Assembly: GCA_003290165.1 (NCBI GenBank) | Contig: QNQO01000456.1 | Coordinates: 186,001 to 250,000, forward strand | DNA: 64,000 bases | Direction of reading: 5' to 3' | From: Berberis thunbergii | Taxonomy: Eukaryota; Streptophyta; Magnoliopsida; Ranunculales; Berberidaceae | Shown: positions 45,881-56,069 of the stretch, one piece after another | Layout of the letters: each line of letters starts with the position of its first letter | How positions within the stretch are numbered: position 1 is the stretch's first letter | Program-made: the position numbers and the translations under genes | Notes under the pieces: model-generated | Told to the model about the DNA's origin: nothing | The model's database searches: none | The model's input: only the letters and a program-made list of their open reading frames with translations

Positions 45881-47803
45881 AACATTCACTATGGTCCTGT
45901 CTAAATCTCAATCTCTTTGAGTCATTCCTAACATTAGGCTGTAGGAGCATAATTTCTTGTGTTATTTTCAAGTTGTGGCAGAGTCGTCCTGGTAAAAATT
46001 AAGTTGGATGTATTATTGTGCTTTGATTCCCATTAGTCGATGTTTTGAGTTTATTAGCCAAATTCAAGGTGATGGTGGTGGTGGTGAGATGCGGAGTGGT
46101 GGTGTGAAGTTTTGCTCTGAATGTTATTGAATGTTTGTAAATTCAGGTTGGTTATTGTTGATTGTAAATTCAGTATTTTGCACTTCAGGTTGTTAGGTAC
46201 TGAATGTTATTGAATGCTTGTAAATTTAGGTTATTGAAAGTTTTATGTTAGGTTGCATATTGATGCTTGAAAGTGTTATGTTAGGTTTTGAATTGCAAGG
46301 TTGTTTATTGATGCTTGAAAGTGTTATATCAGGTTTTGAATTGTACTGATGCTAAGGCATTTGATTACAATGTGCTATTAACATCCAACGAGCATTAAAT
46401 GAATTTACATTGTACTTTAACATCCAATGTACATGTACTCCTTCAAAAACTTGCTTACTTCAAACTTCCTATTCACTTGTTTGATTGTGCTTGTAACACC
46501 ATGAGATCTGCAAGAAAATCAAATAAGAGTTGTTAATTAACAATAACTTAACCCCTTAAAATAAATTACTGACAGAAACTTAACTCCTTAAAATAAATTT
46601 GAATTTAACTTTGCCCCTTGCAATAGATCTGACCAAATAGGTGATGAAGACGAGCTGCAACTCAAGCTTGTCATCAAAACTTGGCAAACTTTTCCACATA
46701 TTGATGCTTGAATATTGAATCTACAGTGAAATAACATGTAAATATAGTAATAGAAGCAGATGTGAGAGTTATTGGTGGTGAAGTGGAGATGGTGGTGGTG
46801 AAGGAGGAGTTGACCGATTATCCCAACATCTTAGTGGAAGTTTGAATCTCATCATTCGATTTTAATTGCATCAACTTTTAATCTCAGCCTTCATATCAAT
46901 AAAGGGTATTTTGGGCAGTAAAATATGACCATTTTGAATCTAGCACGTGCCTTGACAGTCAAGGCAAATTGACTGTTAGTCTGAGGGGGAAAGTGCAATA
47001 TGAATGTTAATTGGGGGCAAAGCTGAATTGGCTATATGTTTTAGGAGGTAAAATGCAAATTACTTTTTTTTTTTTTCTATGTTTATAAAAAGGGCATATT
47101 AATATAAAACAATTAGAGGAGATTACACACAATTTTTGTTAGACTTTTTGGAGATGTATTGTTGGCTAGGCTAGCTCTTCAAGCAAGGCGAATGGATGAA
47201 ATCCTAGATGTAGCTGGTTTGATTTGTATTTGATTCAATTTTCTCGCTTTCACGATGAACATTGGCATTTGAATTTTTCTCTTTTTATTTAATATAGAAG
47301 ATTATGTTTTCGTGTGACAACCGCCTATGTTTTCTTCTTCCATAGATTCTTTAATCCGGTAATTATTTTTTTCTTTTACATATAAGTCTAGTCATGCATG
47401 CCCTTATTATGTGTGGAATATTAGCGTTCAATTGATTCCGGTAGATTGGTTATATGTGATTGTCTTTTACTATATTATTCTCTTCAGATATATCGTCGAT
47501 TTAAGATATCATATATGACAAGTCTATTTTTCGGTTATGTTGTTTGGGATGTGAAACACATAATTGACTTATCATAACTGAATCAATACAAGTTGAAACA
47601 ATAAATTTTGGAGGGATTCTTGGACCATTGTGATTTTCGTTCACCTAAATTCAGTTACTTCTTTTTTTCAATATTTTCTTAGTTTTAGTTCCTTGTTTTG
47701 TTTGTATTACTTTGAACTTATTTTGTAGATCGCTTTCCTCGTGGGACCGACACCTCATTTTTACTGCATTGACTGCATGTATTGTTTGAGCATAATCAAA
47801 TTT

Positions 47804-47821
47804 TGGCACCATTGCCGGGGA
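47804..47821 (+). promoter_or_regulatory. Primer-binding site of the Athila-like element
   Basis: TGGCACCATTGCCGGGGA follows the 5' LTR by a few bases and is close to the complement of the 3' end of plant tRNA-Asp (TGGCGCCGTTGCCGGGGA). Confidence 0.85.
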
Positions 47822-48239
47822 CAACATCTTTCTACAAGGAGATTTTCGGTATTATCTTTCTAGCATATATATATATATTAGTTTTCTTGGATTTTAAGTT
47901 TAGTTTATTTTGTTTTTAAAAAAAATTAGTGCTTAGTTTTCTTTTTATTTTTTATTTTCAGAATACCCACCGAATTTCTTAGTTTTCTTTATATTTCTTA
48001 CTTTGCACTTTCAAGTCAAGGATTTTGATCTCTTATTTCATGACTCGGTTTAGTTTATATATATAATTTTCGTTGTTTAGTTTATTTCTCATTTTGTTTC
48101 GTGTTTAGTTGTCTAAAAAAATGAGTGTTGGGGGTGTATGAGTTAGAATAGAGTCAAACAAGCAAGACTAGTTAGGATCCCAGAGTATAGAGTACCCACA
48201 AGGTCACGTTGAGAGTAAGACAAGTCCTACCTCCAATCC

Positions 48240-48960
48240 TAACACCATGTGTAATCACGGAGATGACCCTGTTCGGTCCCTTAAGGACTATTTTCACCCC
48301 CACGTGCAATGTTACACCATCATGTATTATGTTCCCATCGAACACCACAACTAGATTTTAAGCCAAGCATGATTCAATTATTACCCACTTTATGTGGTCT
48401 AGAGAGTGAAAACCCTTATGTTCATATCAGGGAATTTGAGGAAGTGGTGGCCACGTTTCACGGAATACCTGAGGCCGCAGACTAGGTTAGACTGAGGTTT
48501 TTTTCCATTTTCCATTAAGGAAAAAGTGAAGAGTTAGCTATACTCTTTGCGACCAAGGTCTATATGTTCATGGGAGGAGATGACCCAATCATTCTTTCAT
48601 AAGTACTTTCCTCACCACAAAACCAATGGTCGGAAGAGACATATTTCTACCTTCACCCAAAAGGATAACGAAACATTATATCAGGCATGTGAGAGGCTTA
48701 AGGATATGTTGAATACATGTCCACACTATAGGTATGAGAGTTGGGGATTTAATCAGTTATTTCTATGAGGGGCTTACAAGTAGAAAACGCCAATTCGATG
48801 AGATGATGTGTAATGGAAAATTCCTCCGTAAGGACCTCGACGAGGCCATTGAGTACATGAATGACTTGGCTGAGAAGGCCCACACCTAGGCCGAGTCGAG
48901 TGCTACTGAGAACACGAACATAGCACTACCAGATGAGATCTACCAACTTAGGGAAAAAGA
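48240..48960 (+). pseudogene. Athila-like gag remnant
   Basis: Plus-strand fragments in order: LESENPYLHIREFEEVVATF, LRLFPFSLKEK-like, SICSWEEMTQSFFHKYFPHH, DNETLYQACERLKDMLNTCP and LDEAIEYMNDLAEKAHT. These are the conserved blocks of plant gypsy gag (capsid) proteins, which package the element's RNA. At least one stop (TAG in PEAAD*VRLR, near 48481) and several frame changes interrupt it. Confidence 0.78.
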
Positions 48961-49763
48961 CAACCTTAGAGCCAAATTAGAAAGAGGGACTACGGAATTA
49001 GAGGCACTTAAGACCAATGATGGTAGAACCAAACATATTGTTTCCGGAGTCGAGTCACATGATAAATTCTTTATTTCCGCAGGGGGTGGAACACCTAGCA
49101 TAGGATTGCCCGACCTTGACCGAGATGAGAGGAGTTTATGAGGAGCAATGTAACACCTTAGGGATGAACAAAATCCTTACTCACCCTTTTCTGACACATA
49201 ATTCTAACTAGAGGGATCACCCAAACTTTGGCTGGAGTTCCGACCCTAGCCAACCCGCACACCCACCTAAGCCATACCATGCACTTTCATACAATGCACA
49301 AACTAAAATAATTCCTTAGCAGATACATTACATGCATTTATAAAGGCACAAGGTAAAACTAATAAAAAAAAATTGAGACTGGATTGACATAGGTGGTAGA
49401 AGAGAACATGGAGATCAAAAGCAAAATCACCATTTGATAGTGCAATAACGAGGCCAATTTCAATCCCAACCTCAAGCAAATCCTAAGGGACAACATATGA
49501 CACGAACCTCCACTTCAGACTCCCAGAACATCAAAAAATTTAACGTTATAACTACTTAGAGTGGCAAGATACTAGATGGACCAAGCCTGTCAACCACTAC
49601 AGGCACCTCTCCAAGTAGCAAGGAAAACACCTTTAAGGATGCCAAGTAAGAACATTCTGCTCCAAGTCCCCTTTCCCCAAATGCTCCGACTTACTGAAAA
49701 AAATCTTAAAATAAAAGGTGAGATTCAAGAACATCTGAAACAGGTTAAGATTAACCTACCTTT

Positions 49764-50270
49764 TTGCATGTGATGAAGTTCATCAATGATCTATGCACCA
49801 TCAAAAGGAAGCGTTATGTCAAAAAGACTGCTTTCTTGACTGAACAGGTAAGTGCGGTGATTGAGCATAAGACACCACCCAAGTACAAAGATCTTGGAAG
49901 TCCCACGATCACCTATCAGATCGAGACTCATGAGTTCGGCCAAACTTGGCTGGATCTAGGAGCAAGTGTGAATTTAATACCCTATTCTATCTACTTGCAA
50001 CTGGGTCTAGGAGGGATCAAATCCACATCTGTGGTACTGCAAATGGCCGATCGATCGACTAAGAATCCAAGAGGATTAGTCGAGGATGTATTAATATAGA
50101 TTGATAAGTTTTATTACCCCGTCGACTTTCTTACTTTTGATACCCATTTCGTGGTTAATATGGAGTCTACAGTTCTAATCATTCTAGATTGACCTTTCCT
50201 TCCCACAACTAACGCCCTTATTAATTGCAGTAATGGTCTGATGAAGCTGTCTTTTTGGAATATGGTTCTA
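49764..50270 (+). pseudogene. Athila-like retropepsin remnant
   Basis: The frame 49764-50099 contains PPKYKDLGSPTITYQI, then WLDLGASVNLIPYSIYLQLG and LQMADRSTKNPRGLVEDVLI, the aspartic protease region of Athila polyproteins with DLGAS in place of D(T/S)GA, as is usual in this lineage. A TAG follows VLI at 50097, after which related sequence (FYYPVDFLTFDTH-like) continues. No reverse transcriptase follows. Confidence 0.8.
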
Positions 50271-50279
50271 TAGGTCAAC

Positions 50280-51945
50280 ATATTAAACATTGGAAAACAA
50301 TCACGTGACGATGTTGAGTGCTATCACACCGATATGATAGACACACTGATACCAGAGGAGGCTTTCTTATGCAAAAATTCTGAATCTTTAGAGTATCTAC
50401 TTTTGTTTCCGATTTTGAGAGTTCAACCTATCCTAAAATTGCTTTTGATGTTTCTTTTATTTCAAGGTCAATGAATGAAGGAGAACGACAATGACAACCA
50501 TGCTTTGAGAAGTTGCAAAGAGAAAGAGCGAGACCACGACCATCCACCATGGAAATCCCAAAAGTTGACCTAAATCCACCGTGGAGTTGCATAGAGGAAC
50601 CCTAGATGGTTGCCCTAGTTTACTTGGATTGATGTTCTCCACTTCTATCTATATTTTAGATTTTTTTTCTAGTTTAGGTTTATTGATTTCATTGTTTGCT
50701 TTTATATTTTTCTTTTAGTGTTTCTGGTTAATTTAGGTTTAGCTACTGGAGTCGCTCAGAGCCAATCACCCTCATGTGTTATTGTCTCCCATCGGTATGA
50801 TTTTCTTATCTTTTGGTGATTGACACTGTCAGATTTAGGTTGGGGTGGTAGCATATTCATGCTTGTTGTTATTTATTGTTTTTTGCGAAATTGTCGTAGC
50901 ATGTTTGTTTGGTTTTGAGTCTTTGTGAACTATTGAAGCATGATTACAACACTGCTTTTGTCAAGGTCCAATGATACTATCTTGATCAACATTGATTGAT
51001 TTATGGAAACTCACTTTTGGGCACTTGCTAAGCTTTGTGGACCGATGTGAAGAGTTGATGCACATGATTTTTTATTTCGACCATGTTTGAAGCACATTTT
51101 TCTTGATTGAGTCGAGAGTTTGAGATAACTAGCATTGCGAACTTTTATTGCTCATTGGAATTGGTTCGTCAACATTTGATATGTCTTATCTGGTTTACCT
51201 TGCATGTGGATAAACGATTTGGTTAATATTTGAAGCATCCTAATACATCATTGATATTTGTGCTAATTTTTTTTTATCGTCAGCAACATCTCGAGAATCC
51301 TCCTTATTCTATCAGTTTATTTTCATTGTAATTAGTCGTTTCATGCATGAAAAAAAAAGTCTCAAAGTTTCAGTTTTTGTTTTCGCTTTTGATTCAAAAG
51401 AAGGGAGATTCAACCATGTAAGGAAAATACGTTGTCTCAGTCATATAATTTAGAAGGGAAGAGATTCAACATTAAAGCTTTATTGATTAACCAATGAAAT
51501 TTCGAGGCATAATTATGGTAAAGCTTGATTAAGTGTTTTGAATGGTGTGACTAGCTTATCCACTGATCAATTCTTGTTTACTTGCTTGTCCTAAGTCATT
51601 TGACATTTTCTTTGAGAGCTTTACATTAATTTCCAACTCCATGAGTGAATACTTTGCATGTTCCAATTGATAGACACTTTACCTGTGAGGACAATGTTGT
51701 TAAGACTTTTACATGGTTGAATTACTAGTTTGTGGTAAGAAATGTTGTAGCGTAGTGCACACTCTCACTGTTTCTTAGAAGTCATGATTTGGAGATCTTG
51801 CTAGCGTCTGTGAGCTTTGGGTAACATTTATTTGAGTGATAGACAGTTTTGTAACTTTTTGGATTTTGACTTACATGCTACACACGTTTTCATGCTATTT
51901 ATCGCTTGCATTGCTAGGTACTAGTTATAAGCTGGTTGGGGGTTT
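50280..51945 (+). other. 3' untranslated part of the Athila-like element
   Basis: No reverse transcriptase, RNase H or integrase motif is found on either strand between the protease remnant and the 3' LTR. GGTTGGGGG just before 51946 can serve as the polypurine tract. Confidence 0.6.
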
Positions 51946-53064
51946 TGATTAGGGCATGAAAATGCACTTTATACATAGTTAATTATTTTCACTTATTATG
52001 ATTATTTTGATAATTGATTGAATTACTTGACAAATGTAGTTTTTAGAAAATTTTGTGTTTTAGTGTGTTTTTCAAGTAAAAAGCCCTCAAAGATATGATC
52101 AAGGTAACCAACCCAAGACAGCCTGAAGCAAGCCGACATTTGCATTCGGCTCAAAATAAAGAAGAGGAAGCAACCTGGGGGGCATGCTGGCCTTTAAGGT
52201 GCTGGCTCATGATATGAAACCCTAGGGTTTTGTTATGTTCCCTCTGTTTTTATTTCTATGTTTATAAAAAGATCCTTAGGCATATTAAAACAAAACAATT
52301 AGAGGAGATTACACACAATTTTTGTTAGACTTTTTGGAGATGTATTGTTAGCTAGGCTAATTCTTCAAGCAAGTGAATGGATGAAATCCTGGATGTAGCT
52401 GGTTTGATTTGTATTTGATTCAATTTTTACGCTTTTACGATGAACAATGGTAATTGAGAATTTTCCCCTTTATTTAATATAGAAGATTATGTTTTCGCTT
52501 GACTGCCGATTATATTTTCTTCTTCCATAGTTTCTTTTAATCTGGTGATTATTTTTTCTTCTCCATATAAGTCTAATAATGTTATTCTTATGTGTGGAAT
52601 ATTATGGTTCAATTGATTCTGGTAGATTAGTTATACATGATTGTCTTTTATTGCGTTATTGTCTCCGAATATATCGTTAATTTAATATATCATATATGAC
52701 AAGTCTCTGTGCTTTCTAGAAAATGGGAATTGTCATATCTATTTACATTATAATATAGTGGTGCGTTAAAGATTATTTTCCGGTTAAGTTGTTTGGGATG
52801 TAAAACATATAATTGAGTTATCATAAGTGAATCAATACAAACTGAAGTGGTGAAATCTAGGAGGGATTCTTGTATCCTTGTGATTTTTTGTTATTGATTT
52901 TTGTTCAGCTAAATTCAATTGCTTCTTTTTCTCAAGATTTTATTAGTTTTAGTTCATTGTTTTGTCGGTGTTACTTTGAACATATATTGTAGATTGCTTT
53001 TTCTCGTGGGATCGACACCCCATTATCTACTGCATTGACCGCATGTCTTGTTTGGGCGTAATCA
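51946..53064 (+). repeat. 3' LTR of the Athila-like element
   Basis: 1119 bp, TGATTAGGG... GCGTAATCA. The 5' LTR matches it apart from the Pack-MULE insertion and scattered differences. Confidence 0.88.
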
Positions 53065-53400
53065 GTGTGTTAGTATTATTATTTATTTTGTATTTGTTAT
53101 TATTATTGGGTAAGTTCATGTTAAAGCCCAAGTAGGAGTACAAGTCCAATATGAATTCGAATTACGACTTTTGTTTTGGAAATTAGAATTAGGAATTCAA
53201 TCCAAGCAAAAGTTGGGGTTTCTATTTTTCTTATAAAACTAGTTGCTTGTTTAGCAAGCTTAGGTAAATTATTAAGTAAAGTCATTGGCCAATGTAATTA
53301 GTTAAATTTTATTTATTTATAATACATTGAAGTTGGGAAACTTTTTGTTTTATTAAGTTTCGTTTATGATTTGCTTTGTAAGCTTCCGCTGAACCTATCA

Positions 53401-54103
53401 ATTTGTTATCAGAGCGGTATCTTTGGGCAAAGATGCCGCCTTAGTGAACCATAATCACCAACGCAATGACTGAGCCAATAGAGAAAGCCTTTGCAGACGT
53501 CACAAAGTAGTTGGTTGTTGACTTGGTTCGTTGAGAACTTGAAGCTATTCGTGAAAAAGTCGCGTCATGAGGGTGGACAATGAGATGAGATCTTTTCATT
53601 TTTTGTCTGAAGCAGAGAAGGTGAATTCTACTGCCATTGATTGGAAGAAACCACTCGGGTTTGATGTGTATGAAGCGTATATGCAATTTGCAGGTCATTG
53701 CATTGCGAGGCTAAAACACATCACAAATATTTTGCAAGTTTTCCCGTGAAAGAAATTTAAAAACATCGAAGAAGTTTGCAAGAACGGGGTGTTTGTCCTA
53801 AACAATGATGATAACCCTAATTTCCCCAATTCATTGGACCGTGAGCTTATCCAATTTTGAATATTGGACATATTTTAAGCTCGGTTCGAGAAAAAGTTTA
53901 TGCATTAGAAATATTATCATGAAGTGGATGTATTATGTCCCGGTGATTTGCTTTGGGCATCATGTTTGGTGGTCAAATTTTTATCTGATTGTTCAATGTA
54001 TTAACAATTACAAAAGAAGAATTCGAGGTTGAGTCTTAGCATTTCACTTTTTAGAGATTTCATCCTCAAAGCTTGACGACGAGCTTTTCGAAGCGGGGGA
54101 GAA
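53401..54103 (+). other. Internal region of the small LTR element
   Basis: Begins with the primer site at 53404 and ends with a purine tract. In between, stretches of protein-like sequence in shifting frames (AEKVNSTAIDWKKPLGFDVY, NNDDNPNFPNSLDREL) are broken by stops. They do not look like gag, and I do not recognise the source; a captured host fragment is possible. Confidence 0.5.
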
Positions 54104-54455
54104 TTATGTAATATTGGGTTGTGTATTAGTATTAGTATTGGTATTAGTTTTAGTATTAGTTTGTTTAGTATTAATCATTATTATTGGGAAAGTCTATGTT
54201 AAAGCCCAAGTAAAAGCTGAGTACTAGTCCAATATGAATTAGAATTATGAATTCAATTCAAGTAGGAGTTAATGTTTCTATTTTGTTTAGAAAATTAGTT
54301 GTTTGCTTAACAAGCTTAGGTCAAAAATAAATTAAGGCCATTGGCCAACGTAATTAGTTTATTTTTAATAAAGTTTTGAGAATACATTGAATTTGAGAAA
54401 CTTTGTTATCAAGTTTCGTTTATGATTTCTTTATTAGCTTCTGGTGAACCTATCA
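54104..54455 (+). repeat. 3' LTR of the small LTR element
   Basis: Matches the split 5' LTR (44193-44214 plus 53065-53400); it ends GAACCTATCA like the 5' copy. Confidence 0.85.
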
Positions 54456-54460
54456 GAAGG

Positions 54461-55360
54461 ATTTCTAATATAAATATTTGGATGTAAAATTTCTTTAGGT
54501 TTTGAATGTAATCTTCCCAAATATTATATGATATTCGCACTAATTTAGAAATTTATATATTGATTTATATTTACTTATTTTTAATATATACGGTTTGTCA
54601 ACCCCTCTACGGTTGATGAACACATTGGAATTTAAAAATGAATGTGTGACCGAATTTTAGTTTTATAGATAATGCTTCCTACAATTCAATAGATTCTAGT
54701 CTATTACAAATCGGATTTTTCTATTAGGACATTGTTCTCATTACTATTCAAAGCATATGACGGGGAATACATCCATATCAAGATTCTTATGACAAATTCA
54801 AGTGAAAATGTGGGCAATTCACCAATATCTAAATACATTTCCGCCACCATTGCTTTTTTTTTTTTTTTTTTTGTAAAATCCCAATAATGGGAAAATCATG
54901 GCTTGATATGTCGTGCCATTTGAGTGTTGGTACCATTATTATTGCAATTAAAAATAAATAAGTAATGAAGAATTAACAAAAAACAGCTGGTAACACCTAT
55001 GAGGCATATAGTTTAAGGATTTTATGAGCGATGTAGTTGAATTAAATAACTGGAATGGTTCCATGCTGCGTTTTGATTACATCAAATAATGACACCATCA
55101 ATGTTGATGTGTGTGACTACAATTTATACTATGGAGTGTGAAACAAGTCTGCTACTTGCTACTTAGTAATGGCGTACAAGTCTTAGATAAACCCTTTTTT
55201 TCCCCACCTAATTCAAAACTGATCCTCACGCAACATCGTAATGCCCGTCAATTTATGTTTGTAATAAAAAATTCAAACTGAACAAATTCTTGGTTGAGTT
55301 TATTTATTTAGTTGTCAACAATATTTGAATTTGTGATAAAATTTGACACCACAATATGTG
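54461..55360. other. Unassigned AT-rich sequence
   Basis: No gene or element ends recognised. A long T-run lies at about 54856-54872. Confidence 0.3.
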
Positions 55361-55815
55361 AACCTCTAGAAGAGATCGAATCTGATCGAACCTCTGGATT
55401 TTTTTTTATGATAAATTATTAGAACCCATCATCGAAAACCCCCATCATCGAAGAGAAGAAGCAGCAGGAAACCCCATCAGCGAGACCTCCCTTTCCATTC
55501 TCTGTCTCTGTCGAAGAGAAGATCTCCCTCTCTCTCTGTCGAAGAGAAGAACTCAGAACTGAACTGATCGATCCTAATCGATTCTCCCTTATCCAATCTG
55601 ATTGAACCTGAGAAGAAGAAGAGATCGAACCTCTGGAAGAGATCGAATCTGATCGAACCTCTGGATTTTTTTTTAGATGGTAAATTATTAGAATCCATCA
55701 TCGAAAACCCATCATCGAAAACCCCCATCATCGAAGAAGAAGAAGCAGCAGGAAACCCCATCAGCGAGACCTCTTTCTTCATTCTCTGTCTCTGTCGAAG
55801 AGAAGAACTCAGCAA
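55361..55815. repeat. Tandem duplication, 267-bp period
   Basis: AACCTCT(A/G)GAAGAGATCGAATC starts at 55361 and again at 55628, and both units continue with CTCTGGATTTTTTTT and a CATCATCGAA/GAAGAAGCAGCAGG block. The second unit is cut short. It lies just upstream of the copia remnant and may be part of its 5' region. Confidence 0.8.
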
Positions 55816-56069
55816 ACCAGCACCACCACCACCACCACCAGACCTCCATCATACCGTCTGTGACGCAGAGAGACAACCCCTCCGCTAACCACGGCCACCC
55901 GACGCTAGTCCACTTCGCTGAGCTTCTTTGCTGAAAAGAAAAATCTCTCTGTTTCTCTGTTTGTGTAACGCATAAGTTAAAAAAAAAAGGAGTTTATCTT
56001 CTTTGGTTGTCGTGAGTACAACTTTGATTTTTTCTGCGGCGGTTTGAGATTTCTCTTTTAACACCGCTC

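Larger units (their letters stand above)
44533..47063 (+). mobile_element. Pack-MULE (Mutator-like element with captured gene fragments)
   Basis: Inverted ends of about 110 bp: the left arm has TCCTAAAATATATAGCCAAT, AATTAACATTCATATTGCAC and CAGACTAACAGTCAA; the right arm has the inverse of the same blocks with few differences. It is absent from the 3' LTR of the host element. Flanks are T-runs, so the 9-bp duplication cannot be proved. The interior has no transposase but carries pieces that look like parts of unrelated plant genes (45032-45256 and 45634-45880). MULEs are known to pick up gene fragments in this way. Confidence 0.8.
44215..47798 (+). repeat. 5' LTR of the Athila-like element, interrupted 44533-47063
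   Basis: 44215-44532 and 47064-47798 match successive parts of the 3' LTR at 51946-53064, for example GAAGAGGAAGCAACCTG before the break and TTAGAGGAGATTACACACAA after it. Confidence 0.85.
44215..53064 (+). mobile_element. Athila-like Ty3/gypsy element, gag-protease only
   Basis: LTRs 44215-47798 (enlarged by a Pack-MULE) and 51946-53064 (1119 bp, intact) both run TGATTAGGGCATG... (C/G)(A/G)TAATCA. The 5-bp flanks gtgta and gtgtg differ at one position. TGGCACCATTGCCGGGGA just after the 5' LTR is a tRNA-Asp-type primer site, as in Athila. The 4.1-kb interior has gag and protease remnants but no reverse transcriptase or integrase. LTR differences and stops in gag show it is old. Confidence 0.85.
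44193..54455 (+). mobile_element. Small non-autonomous LTR retrotransposon, split by a nested insertion
   Basis: The 3' LTR is 54104-54455. The 5' LTR is in two pieces, 44193-44214 and 53065-53400, because an Athila-like element landed in it. Target duplication gaagg is perfect at 44188-44192 and 54456-54460. After the 5' LTR, TGTTATCAGAGC (53404) is one base off the initiator-Met tRNA binding site TGGTATCAGAGC; AAGCGGGGGAGAA (about 54091-54103) is the polypurine tract. The internal part is only about 0.7 kb and has no gag or pol, so the element depends on others. Confidence 0.85.

Noticed and set aside
53441..54032. Short frames in the interior of the small LTR element as a gag gene
   Set aside because: No gag or zinc-knuckle motif and several stops; kept only as an unidentified internal region.
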